A stretch of DNA of 64,000 bases from Bettongia penicillata ogilbyi (Eukaryota > Chordata > Mammalia > Diprotodontia > Potoroidae), in contig JAJHZJ010000221.1 in assembly GCA_023548195.1 (NCBI GenBank), positions 1,594,001 through 1,658,000 on the forward strand, given 5' to 3'. Made by a program: the position numbers and the translations under genes. Below, piece by piece: positions 22,663 through 32,944 of this stretch. Below the pieces are notes generated by a model. That model had not been told where the DNA came from. It ran no database searches and saw nothing but the letters and a program-made list of their open reading frames with translations. The stretch's first letter is position 1; every line of letters begins with the position of its first letter.

Positions 22663-23382
22663 AAAGTAGACTGGAAATAGAGTCATTTTTGGAACACAAG
22701 TTGGCCAGTCTGGCTAGAATGTAAGGTATGTGAAGGGGAGTTGTGTTCAATATACCTAGAAAAGTAGGCTGGATCCAGATTGCAAAGGCTTTTAAATGCC
22801 AAGCAAAGGATTTTGCACTTTACCTTAGATATACCATTGTATTTAAAACACTGAAGTTTCATGAGCAGGGGAATAACATGTTCAAATCTGAACTTCAGAA
22901 GTTTTTTGGCAGCTATGTGGAAGATGAACTGGAGAGAGGAGGGATTGGAAATAGGGAGACGAACTAGGAGATTCTTGTAATGGGCCAGGAAAGAGGTAAA
23001 AAGGGCCTAAACAAGGCATATTGGTAGAGAGAAAGGAATGGAGGGTAAGAGATGCTGGGGAGCTAGCACTGACAAGACTTAGTGGGTGACTGGTTATGGA
23101 AGAGGAAGGGAAAGGAAAGAATGATAATGACTTCAAGGTGGTGAACCTGGGTGACCAAAAGGTGGTGATGGCCTCTTCAGAAACAGGAAAACTTGGATGA
23201 GGGAAGGATGCAGAATGAGACACACATGTATGGACATGGCCATCATGGGAATTTGTTTTTGCTTGATGGCATGTTAGTTGAGAATATTTTTATTTTTAAT
23301 TGAATGGTGGAGAGAGAGGGAAGGGAAAGAAAATGACTGTTAATTGAATAAAATATAATTGAATTGGAGGAATTGGAGGGGC

Positions 23383-23600
23383 TTAAGGACAAAGATAATG
23401 CATTTCACTGGATATTTTGAGTTTGAGGTGCCAATAGGACAACCTAGTGATGAAGTCTAACAGACAGGTAGTGATACAGGGCTGGAGCTCAGGGGAGACA
23501 CGAGGGCTGGATATGTAGAGATGAGAGTCATGTACATAGATAATCATTGAACCCATGAGAACTAAGGAGATCATATAAGGTAGAGACCATAGGGAGCAAT
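23383..23600 (-). pseudogene. L2 reverse transcriptase fragment
   Basis: Minus-strand translation includes 'LVLMGSMIIYVHDSHLYISS' and 'SPELQPCITTCLLD', matching the L2 RT region around the Y-A-D-D box; the box is now Y-V-H-D, so it is inactive. Confidence 0.8.
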
Positions 23601-24268
23601 AAAAAAAGGAATGCTCATGAAAGAGATTCCCAAAAGACTGCAAAAGATCACAAACAGTTCTTTTACAAACAGAAAGTAGCCTATAAGACATCAACAGCTA
23701 TCAATCCATTTCTATGAAATCTGTACGACTGAATCCTTAAGAAGCATCCTTGATGGAAACATAAGAAGGGATCAGACATGTTTTTGCAGATGATTTTCTA
23801 ATACATGCTACAACTGTACTGTAATAGAATTGCCCAAGAGGTATAGAGAATAGAAGATGTCATCCTGTTCATTTTTTTGTTGTTTTTGATTTTTTGAAAG
23901 CAACTGACAATCAAAGAAAACAAAACTTCCAGAGACTTCGGCAAAGTGTCTCTTCTACTTGTGTCAATGTTATAAAGACTAATGACAGATACAATGGCGG
24001 AGATGATTTTGTTCAATGAATATTGACATTAAGTAAATGTAAAACAAAGAAACATATGCTCACCGATCCTGTTTAGTGGTGTCTCAGAAGACATCCTGCT
24101 CAGACGCCAGATTCCCTTTCGATGAAATGTTCCACAAATTTTCCTGTTGCTGTTATAGTACTAATTGCATAAAACTCCCAAACATTAAAAAGATTTCTCC
24201 CTGAAATCCAGAACAGTGTAAGGGATTGATCTAATCATCCACACAAGAGAACAAAACAGATGCATCAT
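23601..24268. other. unique DNA
   Basis: No family recognised. The 23383-23694 open frame extends slightly into it, but similarity to L2 fades near 23600. Confidence 0.4.
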
Positions 24269-24530
24269 GATATTAATACTGAGCATTTATATAGCACCTA
24301 CTATGTTCCAGGTACTGGGCTAAGAACTTTCCAAATATTAACTCATTTGATCTTCACAACAACACTGGGAGTTAGATGCTAGGGATATTCCATTTTACAG
24401 TGAGAAAACTGAGGCAAATGGTGGTTAAGTGACTTAGTCAAGGTCAAATAGACAGTAAGTATCTAAGTACGGATTTGACTGAAATCTTCCTGACTTAAAG
24501 TCCAGCACTATCCAGTTGCCTCACAGAGGC
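24269..24530 (-). repeat. MIR/WSINE-like SINE, antisense, complete
   Basis: 'gagcatttatatagcaccta', 'ttaactcatttgatcttcac', 'agtgagaaaactgaggcaaa' and 'agtccagcactatccagttg'. Confidence 0.88.
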
Positions 24531-24537
24531 ATGATAT

Positions 24538-24785
24538 AATAATAACTGACATTTATATCAGACTTTGAGAATTACAAAGCACTTTACATACCCTATTTTA
24601 TGTGAACCTCAAAACAACCCTGGGAAGTAGGTACCACAGATATTCTTATTTCTCTTTTACTTAAGAGAAAACTGTGGCTTAAAATGGTTAAGTGACTTGC
24701 TCATGGCCATATGGCTAGTAAGTATCAAAGGGGATATTTGAACTCACATCTGTCTGATTTCACTCTATGCACTAGATTCTCTTTA
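24538..24785 (-). repeat. second MIR/WSINE-like SINE, antisense
   Basis: Directly follows the previous one in the same orientation: 'taactgacatttatatcaga', 'aagcactttacatacc', 'ggttaagtgacttgctcatg', 'ctatgcactagattctc'. The divergence between the two suggests independent insertions. Confidence 0.85.
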
Positions 24786-24819
24786 GCAATAACACACAAA
24801 AATGCACACATTGCCCATC

Positions 24820-24960
24820 CTAAAATGGAGATGATGATTAACAGCACCTGTTTCCCAGGGTTATTGTGATAATCTAATGAGAAAATAATTGTAAAGTGCT
24901 TAGTACAGTGCCTGACATGTAGTAAGAGCTATATAAATATTAAGTATTATCATTAATAAG
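24820..24960 (+). repeat. MIR-like SINE 3' half
   Basis: 'ctaaaatggagatgatgatt', 'cccagggttattgtgataat' and 'tgtaaagtgcttagtacagt' up to 'gctatataaatattaagtat'. Confidence 0.8.
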
Positions 24961-25127
24961 ATGGGAACCATGTTGAATAGTTTGTCAACATATGTGAATT
25001 CCATTTGGGAATCTCCACAGTACTTTCAAAGATCACAAATTTCTCATTGTTACAAAAGGCTGTTTGCATCAAAGGAACATAAGAGATAGAGTTGGAAGAA
25101 ACTTTTATGCCTTGTGTTTTTTTTCAG

Positions 25128-25356
25128 TCATGTCCAATTCTTTGTGACCCCATTTGGAGCTTTTTTCGCAAAGATACTGGAGTGATTTAACATGTCCTTC
25201 TCCAGCTCATTTTGCATATGAGGAAACTGAAGCAACAGGGTAAAGTGACTTGCCCAGGTCACACATCTAGTGAATGACTGAGGCCAAATTTGAACTCAGG
25301 AAAATGTCTTCCTGACTCCATGCCCAGCACTCTATCCCCTGCACCACCTAGGTTGC
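25128..25356 (-). mobile_element. Mar1-type SINE, antisense
   Basis: 'cagtcatgtccaattctttg', 'tccttctccagctcattttg' and 'agcactctatcccctgcacc'. The flanks (agatagagttggaagaaact and tagaagggatcttagaggtc) are MIR/CR1-like, so it sits in an older repeat. Confidence 0.9.
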
Positions 25357-25539
25357 TCTAGAAGGGATCTTAGAGGTCCTCAAGTCTAGGCCTCTCCTTC
25401 AGTCTCTAGCTTTACCTCTTTAACACCCATATTTTCCCAATGATATCATATGGCTATTAGATTGTAAATGCCATAATCACAAAAGATCTAAATGACAAGT
25501 AATCTAAAGGACAACGAATGGTGGGTCTTGGTAAGTTGC

Positions 25540-25935
25540 AGCAAGTAAACAAGGATGAAATCCTAGATTCAAGTCCTGAGTCTGATAAGACCCTAGGTAA
25601 GTCATATAATGTCTCTGAGTCTTAATTCGTTGTTATTCAGCCATGTCCAACTCTTCACAACCCCATTTGGGGTTTTCTTGGCAAAGATACTTAAATGGTT
25701 TGCCATTTCCTTCTCCAGCTCATTCTGCAAGTTAAGAAACTAAGGCAAACAGAGCTAAGTGGCTTGACCAGGATTACACAGCCAGTAAGTGTCTGAGGCC
25801 AGATTTGAACTCAGGAAAATGAGTCCTCCTGATTCCCATCCCAGTGCTCTATCCACTGTGCCACCTAGCTTTAAGCCTTAATTTGCTCATCTGTACTCCT
25901 TGAGGTCCCTTCCAACTCCAAAATATATGATCCCA
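25540..25935 (+). repeat. MIR-like SINE split by a Mar1
   Basis: The left half ends 'tgtctctgagtcttaattcg'; the right half resumes 'ccttaatttgctcatctgta' and 'ggtcccttccaactccaaaa'. The junction words 'gtcttaattcg' and 'gccttaatttg' agree at 9 of 11 bases, as expected for a short target-site duplication of the nested SINE. Confidence 0.8.
25630..25872 (-). mobile_element. Mar1-type SINE, antisense, nested in MIR
   Basis: 'cagccatgtccaactcttca', 'ggggttttcttggcaaagat', 'tttccttctccagctcattc' and 'gtgctctatccactgtgcca'. Confidence 0.9.
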
Positions 25936-25964
25936 TGGGGACGGTGGTATAAAATATAGGATGA

Positions 25965-26060
25965 AGGATAGGAACTATTTCATTTTTGTCTCCAGCATGG
26001 AATGGAGTGCCTGGTACATAGTAGGTTCTTAACAAATGGTTGTTTATTAACTAACAAGCT
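25965..26060 (+). mobile_element. L2 LINE 3' end
   Basis: 'ttttgtctccagcatggaat', 'gtgcctggtacatagtaggt' and 'tcttaacaaatggttgttta'. Confidence 0.8.
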
Positions 26061-26791
26061 CTGGAATATAGAATGTATAAATCTAGAATCAAGATTTTTG
26101 ACTGGGAAAGGAGGCAGGTCAACCATATATCAAGAATGATAGATAACAGAGTAGGCCAAGTGCTACATCAGTACTCTTAAGACAATATAAACACACACAC
26201 ACACACACACACAAAAGAAATCATCTTTTTTTCTATTCTACTATGTTATGGAAGTGCTTGTTTTATTTCTTAAGTACAGAATAAAAAAAATTTTTTAAAT
26301 GCAACTAGAGGAATGCCTATAACATGTTGGAAAGGTCCCCCCCAACGGGATGTATTGAAAAACCTCACCAAGAATTATAAAGGACTAAGGAGTGTACAAG
26401 GGTGATACCCTCTTGCATTAATGGAGAGGAGAGTCAAATAAATGAAGTTATGGATACATTAAAATTTCAAAGTAACTGATAAAGATTTTTAAAATTTTCC
26501 ATTAAAATCAAAAACAACCAGCATATGGAACTGATAGAGAATATAACAATCCAAAGAGGTCAGCCACCTACAGTTTAAGAACAAATAAATAATCTTTGAT
26601 ACACTAGGGTTAGGTCAATATATTTCTCCTATGTTCCTTAGGGTCTGCCATTTCATAGCACCCATGTTGATCATAGAATGTAACTTTGCCTGATCCATCA
26701 TAGTCTTCAAAGTTATTGATTCTCAAGTCAAACATTTTTGAAGTGTGGCTTGACTCAATATACAATAGTAGCTCCAATTTGTCCTATCACG
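26061..26791. other. unique DNA with a CA microsatellite
   Basis: A (CA)12 run lies at 26190-26213. Nothing else is recognised. Confidence 0.45.
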
Positions 26792-27504
26792 AATGACAAT
26801 TTCCGGGGGCAGAGTCAAGATGACAGAGTCGAAAGATGAATATACACTAGCTCTTCCTCCACAGCCCATACAATACCTATAGAGAAGACTCTCAACAAAT
26901 TCTAGTGCAGCAGAAGCCACGAAACAACTGAGTGGAGGAGATTTCCAGCCCAGGGGGACCTGCAAGGCCAGTGGGAAAGGTCTGTCACACTGGATATGGA
27001 GTGGAGCCCAACCCGGACGACCTGAGCAGACCTTGGGGGTGGAATCCCCAGTGGTAGTAGCAGCAGTTTGCAGATCCCTCAACCCACAGGCACTAAAGGT
27101 CAGTGAGAGGGTTTTTTCAGCTGGCCGAGAAGGGAGCAGGGTCTTCCCATAGCTCCAGCCTCAGGCAGTGCTAGCAGAGGCTGCACCAAGTACCAGCAGC
27201 TCCCACAGCAGCCTGCATCCATTGTTGGATCATAAAGCCCCTGGGGGATCTGAGCCGCTGATCCTTACCTCAGCCCTGTGTGGCAATGCTCCAGGGGAAA
27301 TTGAGCAGCTGATCTTTATCTCACACTGAATTGTGGCCCTGTCCCTGCCTAAAGCCCTAGGGGGAATTGAGCAGCTTATCTGAATCTCAGCCCCCAGTGC
27401 TGGCTTGGTGGAACTGGAGGGCAGGTGGTTGCGTAGAAGATACTACTACTCAGAATCTGGGTACAAAAGTGTCTTGTTGCCCCCAGACCAGTGTACATGC
27501 TTGA

Positions 27505-28720
27505 TTGTGCCACCTTGGAGGAACTGAGATCTTACAGATCCCCAAAGTATACCCTACTCTTGACAAAGGATTCAAAAGTCAAGTAACTGGTTTGGAAAAT
27601 GCCCCAAAAAGGGAAAAAAATAAGACTATAGAAGGTTACTTTCTCAGTGAAGAGATATCTTCTCCCATCCTTCTGGATGAGGAAGAACAATGCTTACCAT
27701 CAGGGAAAGACATAAAAGTCAAGGCTTCTGTATCCCAAACATCCAAAACAAATATTCAGTGTTCTCAGGCAATGGAAGAGCTCAAAAATGATTTTGAAAA
27801 TCAAGTAAGACAGGTTGAGGAAAAAATGGGAAGAGAAATGAGATTGATGCAAGAAAATCATGAAAAACAAAGCAGCAACTTGCTAAAGGAGACTCAAAGA
27901 AATGCTGAAGAAAATAATACCTTTAAAAATAGACTAGCCCATATGGCAAAAAAGTCCAAAAAGCCAATGAGGAGAAGAATGCCTTATAAAGCAGAACTGG
28001 TCAAATGGAAAAGGAGGTTCAAAAGCTCACTGAAGAAAATAGTTCTTTGAAAATTAGAATGGAGTAGATGAAAGCTAATGACTTTATGAGAAACCAAGAA
28101 ATTATAAAACAAAACCAAAAGAATGAAAAGAAGGCATAGAAGACAGTGTGAAACATCTCATTGGACAAACCTCAGGCCTGAAAAATAGACCCAGGAGAGA
28201 TAATTTAAAAATTATTGGTTTACTTGAAAACCATGGTCAAAAAAAGAGCCTAGACATCATATTTCAAGAAATTAAGACAAACTGCCCTGATACTCCAGAC
28301 ACAGAGTAAAATAGAAATGGAAAGAATTCATTGATCACCTCCTGAAAGAGACTCCAAAAGGAAAACTTCTAGGAATATTGTAGCCCAATTCCAAAGTTCC
28401 CAGGTCAAGGAGAAAATACTGCGAGCAATTAGAAAGAAGCAATTTGACATCTGTGGAAATACAATCAGGATAACACAAGATCTAGCAGCTTCTACATTAA
28501 GGGATCAAAGGGCATGAAATAGGATATTCCAGAAGTCAAAGGAACTAGGACTCAAACCAAGAATCACCTACCCAGCAAAACTGAGTATAACACTTCAGGG
28601 GAAAATATGGTCTTTCAATGAAATAGAGGGCTTTCAAGCATTCTTGATGAAAAGACCAGAGCTGAAAAAAAAAATTGACTTTCAAACACAAGAGTGAAAG
28701 AAGCATGAAAAAAGTAAACA
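27505..28720 (+). pseudogene. HAL1/L1 ORF1, frameshifted
   Basis: The longest open part (27505-28050, 181 aa) begins at an upstream leader ATG. The family start is more likely the ATG at 27599: from it the frame reads MPQKGKK and stops quickly because of an indel in the A-rich run at 27605-27630, while the neighbouring frame reads KTIEGYF. Residues about 90-145 are a charged coiled coil (MEELKNDFENQVRQVEEKM). After a frameshift near 28010-28050 an RRM-like part follows (RRDNLKIIGL, then 'KSLDIIFQEI'), then a stop, then the C-terminal RNA-binding part in another frame (SPPERDSKRKTSRNIVAQF, 'QVKEKILRAIRKK'). It would have been an RNA chaperone for its own transcript; as it stands it is not translatable whole. 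Confidence 0.85.
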
Positions 28721-28831
28721 GCAAAGGGAAGTCATAAGGGACTTACCAAAGTTGAACTGTTTACATTCCTACACGGAAAGGTAACATTTGTAACCTTGAA
28801 ACTTTTTTCAGTATCTGAGTAGTTGGTGGGA

Positions 28832-28834
28832 TTA

Positions 28835-28870
<36 letters not shown>
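28832..28870. repeat. CA microsatellite inside the HAL1-like element
   Basis: (AC)n of about 15 units within the 3' region. It explains the short minus-strand frame at 28732-28917. Confidence 0.9.
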
Positions 28871-28872
<2 letters not shown>

Positions 28873-29727
28873 GAGAGAGACAGAGAGCACAGGGTGAGTT
28901 GAATAGGAAGGAATCACATCTTAAAAAAATAAAATTAAGGAGCGAGAGAGGAATATATTGGGAGGAGAAAGGGAGAAATGGAATGGGTAAATTAACTCTC
29001 ATAAAAGAGGCAAGAAAAGACTTTTAAATGGAGGGGAAAAGGGGGAAGGTAAGAGGGAAAATATAAAGCTTACTCTCATCACATTTCACTCAGATAAGGA
29101 ATAAAATGCACACTCATTTTGGTATGAAAACCTATCTTATAATACAGGAAAGTGGGGGAGAAGGGAATAAGTAGGGTGGGGAGGATGATGGAAGGGAGGG
29201 CAATGGGAGGAAGGAGCAAGTAGAAGTCAACACTCTTGGGGAGACACAAGGTCAAAAAGAGAGAATAGAAGAAATGTGGGCAGGATAGGATTGAGGGAAA
29301 TATAGTTAGTCTTACACAACATGACTATTATGGAAGTTATTTGCAAAACTATACATATATAGCCTATATTGAATTGCTTGCCTTCCCAATGGGGATGAGT
29401 GGGGAGGGAGGAAGAAAGAGAAGTTGGAACTTAAAGTTTTAGGAATAACTGTTGAGTATTGTTCTTGCATACAATTGGGAAATATGAAATACAGGTAATG
29501 GGGTATAGAAATTTATCTTGCCCTACAGCACAAAAGAGAAGATGGGAGTAAGGGAAGGGAGGTTTGTTACAAGGGAGGACAGATTGGTGGTATGGATAAT
29601 TAGAATGCTCAGAGTTTTGAGGTGGGGGAAGGGAAAAAATTTGGAACTCAAAATTTTGTGGAAATGATTGTTGAAAACTTAAAATAAATAAATAAAATAA
29701 AACAAATTTTTAAAAATGACAACTTCC

Positions 29728-30327
29728 TTAACTAAGCCTTTACCATATACCATATGAATTTTGCACATTGGGTACAAATGAAAAACAGAGGGAAAAATTT
29801 CTCCTTTCTTCTTAACTCTAAAGATCTTGTGTTTAAGACAACTGGTACTAACTGGGTGTTTGGGTCAACAGTTATAAGAAATGCTTCATCACTATAGTAC
29901 TCCATTAATATATCTATACAGAGGTGCATGGGAGTTAGCTCAAACTGGTAGTCAAGAACTGATTGTCAAATTTTTATTATGAGCATTTACACCTTGGAAA
30001 TCAACAAATGCTACAAATCAAGGCTTAATTTATTGTTTTGTTGATTGCCTAGACCTAAGAAAGTGATGGAGAAAATGCAAATAATGCATAGTAAACATAA
30101 AAGTGTGTTGCGTGTACATTATTGTTAAATATTTGCCAACATTGTCCTGCCCATATATCACTCTCTAATAACATTCAACAATGTGGTTATGAGAAATTGT
30201 TCCATCTTTCATTTATGTTTAAGATGATTAAACTCAATATTAATGGCTGAAAAGAAAGGAAAATAATCAAAGGTCATTTTTAGGATAATGAAGTTTTGTA
30301 CATAGTATTTTGTTTCACCAGATCTGT

Positions 30328-30328
<1 letters not shown>
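29728..30328. other. unique AT-rich DNA with octamer and forkhead-like words
   Basis: No repeat recognised. ATGCAAAT (POU octamer consensus) at 30075-30082 and GTAAACA (forkhead core) at 30091-30097 lie 8 bp apart within AT-rich sequence. Possible regulatory element; function is inference only. Confidence 0.35.

Positions 30329-30382
<54 letters not shown>
30329..30382. repeat. (GT)27 microsatellite
   Basis: An uninterrupted 54-bp GT run, the purest simple repeat in the window. The frames crossing it on both strands are artefacts. Confidence 0.98.
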
Positions 30383-30385
<3 letters not shown>

Positions 30386-30454
30386 GGGAGGAAACTCCAT
30401 CTACTAATGTTGGCTGGTACTTGCTGTGCGGCTAAGTGGCACAGTACAGGCTCA

Positions 30455-30622
30455 TTCCCAGTCACCCTGATCTATATCTTGCCACTGGACCCAGATGGCT
30501 CCAGAGGAAAGACTGAGGCTGGTGATGTTGCACAGCCCGGTCTCACTTAAATCTAATTCACTTGCAGCTCATGACATCACCTTCCCAATATCATGGTTCT
30601 CTTTGAGAAGAAAGGACAAACA
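30455..30622 (+). repeat. AAC-tailed repeat, 3' part
   Basis: 'ccactggacccagatggctc', 'gaggctggtgatgttgcaca' and 'ggttctctttgagaagaaag' followed by 'gacaaacaacaa', the A-A-C type tail. Confidence 0.8.
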
Positions 30623-30625
30623 ACA

Positions 30626-30872
30626 AGGCAGAGTAGTGGATAGAGTGCCAGGCCTAGACTCAGAAGGACTCATCCTCCTGAGTTCAAATCTGGCCTCAGA
30701 CATTTACTAGCTATGTGACCCTGCACAAGTCATTTAACCCTATTTACCTCAGTTTCTTCATCTGTAAAATGAACTGGAGAAGGAAATGGCAAAGCACTCC
30801 AAGGAGTTTGCAAAGAAAGCCCCAAATGGTGTCACGAAGAGTTGGACACAACTGAACAATAATAACATTTAT
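30626..30872 (+). mobile_element. Mar1-type SINE
   Basis: It abuts the AAC tail of the previous repeat. 'gtagtggatagagtgccagg', 'cagtttcttcatctgtaaaa', 'ggagaaggaaatggcaaagc', 'acgaagagttggacacaact'. Confidence 0.92.
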
Positions 30873-30904
30873 TCTGCCACTTACAGTCTTAGAGAGTTGC
30901 CTAT

Positions 30905-31070
30905 AAGAGAGGCATCATGGCATAGCAGCTAAAGAACTGGTCTCAAAATCACATAACACCTGAGTTCAATCCTGCCTCTGACTTATACTTTCAGTATGAT
31001 CTTAGGAAAGTCACTTAACTTCCTAGTCCTCCAAACAACTCTCTTAATTTTTATATAGATTGATTGGAGG
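30905..31070 (+). repeat. CORE-SINE monomer
   Basis: 'aggcatcatggcatagcagc', 'ctgagttcaatcctgcctct' and 'ttaggaaagtcacttaactt', then 'tccaaacaactctctta'. Related to the monomers of the dimeric SINE. Confidence 0.7.
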
Positions 31071-31149
31071 ATAAGAACTTCCAAGTAATGAATATCCATT
31101 ATGTGTATATCACTCTGTTAGGTGTTTATTGGGGAGGGGGAGATTTGCA

Positions 31150-31400
31150 AATAATAACAACTCACATTTATAAAGCACTTTATGGTTGCAAAACATTTCC
31201 CATTCAGTATCTCATTTGATTCTCACAACAGTTCCATGATGTTTGAACTGGTAGTATTAATATCCCCATTTTATAAATAAGAAAACTGAGACTTAGAAAT
31301 ATTTAGTAATCTACCCAAGATTATGCAACTAATGTTTGGTGGAAGGGGACCTATGCATTTGAACTATGAATTCAGTGCACTTATCATGACACCAAACTTT
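31150..31400 (-). repeat. MIR/WSINE-like SINE, antisense
   Basis: 'ctcacatttataaagcactt', 'gtatctcatttgattctcac' and 'ataagaaaactgagacttag' to 'cttatcatgacaccaaac'. Confidence 0.85.
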
Positions 31401-31479
31401 ATCTCAAAGGAAAGAGAGGATAGCCTTACATTGTCCTTGGGAGAATAAAAGATAAAGGAAGAATTTACCATCCTGTTTC

Positions 31480-31608
31480 TTAGACTTGTACTAAGCAGTA
31501 AGCCTTGAGGATAGGGACTTTGTCATATTGATCTCTATATGCCTAGCACAGTGATTTGTGCATGAAGATAGGTATCTAGTAAATGTCTGTTGAATTGAAC
31601 TCCATGAA
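31480..31608 (+). mobile_element. L2 LINE 3' end
   Basis: 'ccttgaggatagggactttg', 'ctatatgcctagcacagtga' and 'agtaaatgtctgttgaattg'. Confidence 0.85.
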
Positions 31609-31667
31609 ATAGCCCATCTTCATACAGAAAGGTAATAAATGCTATTGAAGGAAGATCTTAGAATTTA

Positions 31668-31780
31668 GAACGGACTGGGATTACAGGAGATCATCTAGTC
31701 CAATTGTCTCAGTTTACAGATGAGAAAATTGAGACTCAGAGTCCAGAAGTGACTAACATAGCTAGTAAGTAGCAGAATTG
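31668..31780 (-). repeat. MIR/CR1-like fragment
   Basis: 'ggagatcatctagtccaatt', 'agtttacagatgagaaaatt' and 'gactaacatagctagtaagt'. Confidence 0.6.
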
Positions 31781-31964
31781 ATATTCAAATAAGATTTGTT
31801 TTCCTGTAAACCAAACAAAAAGTAATCAAAGAAACTTATTATCTTATCTAGATTATTTTTTTTTTGCCTCATTGGACCCAGAAGAAAAAATACCTTCCCA
31901 AATGTGTAGGAAGGTATGTCTAGTAAAAAATAAAACTGTTCAGTGGCCTATTAACATAATGTAA

Positions 31965-32095
31965 ATAATAAGGTATAAACTCCTTAAAGACAATGACTTT
32001 TCTTCATTTTTAATTTGCTCACCCCTACACTTAGTTCAGCACCTTGCCCATATATACCTAAAAAATGTTTGTTGAATTGAATTAAATTGAACGAG
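31965..32095 (+). mobile_element. L2 LINE 3' end
   Basis: 'ataaactccttaaagacaat', 'agttcagcaccttgcccata' and 'aaaatgtttgttgaattgaa'. Second L2 terminus within 500 bp. Confidence 0.75.
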
Positions 32096-32099
32096 AATG

Positions 32100-32635
32100 G
32101 CAATCTACAAGTCTGTTTTGCTATGGTCACCTCGTCTCGATTTTAATATTATTAGCAATCACGGAAATTATTCAAATCAGCTACTAATGGGAATTCTGGA
32201 AACTGGGAATTAATGCTATTTGTTTCTAAACTTTTCCAAATAATAATAGCTTGAAAAAAATTAACACATTTTCATAGTTTTGGTAGATCTGAGCACAGTA
32301 TCTAACAAAACAAAAAAAAATGTTGCCAAAGCTTCCAGGATCAGTGATGTTGAGAACCATAAAAATCAGCAATTATACTTGGAAAATGAATTAGTGGCTG
32401 GAACAGGAGCCAGTGAGACATTAAAACTAGAGTGATGCAATCAGCAAATCTGGAGCTGGTTTCAAACCCTGAAATGGCATCTGGCAGCCACTGCAAGCCT
32501 TTAGATGATGCAAACTGAAGTAGTGAAAAACAACAAATGACAGCACAGAATTTCAGAAAAACAAAGAAGGTAGGTGGCCAGTAATGTCCCTGTGTTCACT
32601 TTTTAGAAATTCCCCAGAATCTCAGCACTCACTGG
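32100..32635. other. unique DNA, possible conserved block
   Basis: About 500 bp without a recognisable repeat, flanked by dense repeats on both sides. No open frame of interest. Confidence 0.35.
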
Positions 32636-32944
32636 AAGAAATCTCAGAGACCAGCTACCAGACTAGCATCACTTTTACACCACACCTGATCTAACCTTCA
32701 TTTACAGATCTCAAAGAAGAGGGAATCCAGAGCATTCCATTAGCACTCATAGTTAGGAAATTTTTCTTTTCCTCCAGCTTAAATCTACCTCCCTGACATA
32801 TTCACCTCTTGCTTCCACTTTTGCCCACTGGGGCCAAGCAGAGTAAATCTAATCCCTCTTCCATATGACATCTCTTCAAATGTCTACAGACAGCTAGCAT
32901 ATCCTCCCTATGTAATCTCGTCTCCAGCCTAAACATGAGGAGAC

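Larger units (their letters stand above)
21957..23600 (-). mobile_element. long L2 LINE, antisense, with two nested SINEs
   Basis: Starts with the L2 terminus complement (taagcacttattaagcacct), broken by a Mar1 (22004-22244) and a MIR-type SINE (22402-22662), then runs through 'gcaaaggcttttaaatgcca' and 'catgagcaggggaataacat' to coding sequence at 23.4-23.6 kb. Read on the minus strand, the last part encodes an RT block (see 23383-23600). Net length without nested SINEs is about 1.1 kb. Confidence 0.85.
26805..29714 (+). mobile_element. HAL1-like (ORF1-only L1) retroelement with intact ends
   Basis: A 2,910-bp element bounded by the 13-bp duplication 'aatgacaatttcc' (26792-26804) and 'aatgacaacttcc' (29715-29727), 12 of 13 identical. 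It has a GC-rich 5' leader (26805-27598), an ORF1 with coiled-coil, RRM-like and C-terminal parts (27599 to about 28720), then about 1 kb of purine-rich 3' sequence ending in AAATAAATAAAATAAAAC and T/A-rich sequence. There is no ORF2. ORF1-only L1 derivatives (half-L1, HAL1) are known in mammals; they depend on L1 in trans. The 3' region matches the ORF1-ORF2 spacer of the L1 at 9.3-10.1 kb. The minus-strand 119-aa frame at 26723-27082 is only the antisense of the leader. Confidence 0.85.

Noticed and set aside
26723..27082. A 119-aa antisense frame
   Set aside because: It is the reverse strand of the GC-rich HAL1 leader; no domain, and it crosses the element boundary.
27505..28050. A 181-aa frame as a host gene
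   Set aside because: It lies inside a retroelement with a target-site duplication and matches L1 ORF1 organisation; the upstream ATG it uses is in the element's leader.
30209..30550. Frames of 61-84 aa on both strands across the GT run
   Set aside because: They exist because a pure GT/AC repeat has no stop codon in any frame; low complexity and no homology.
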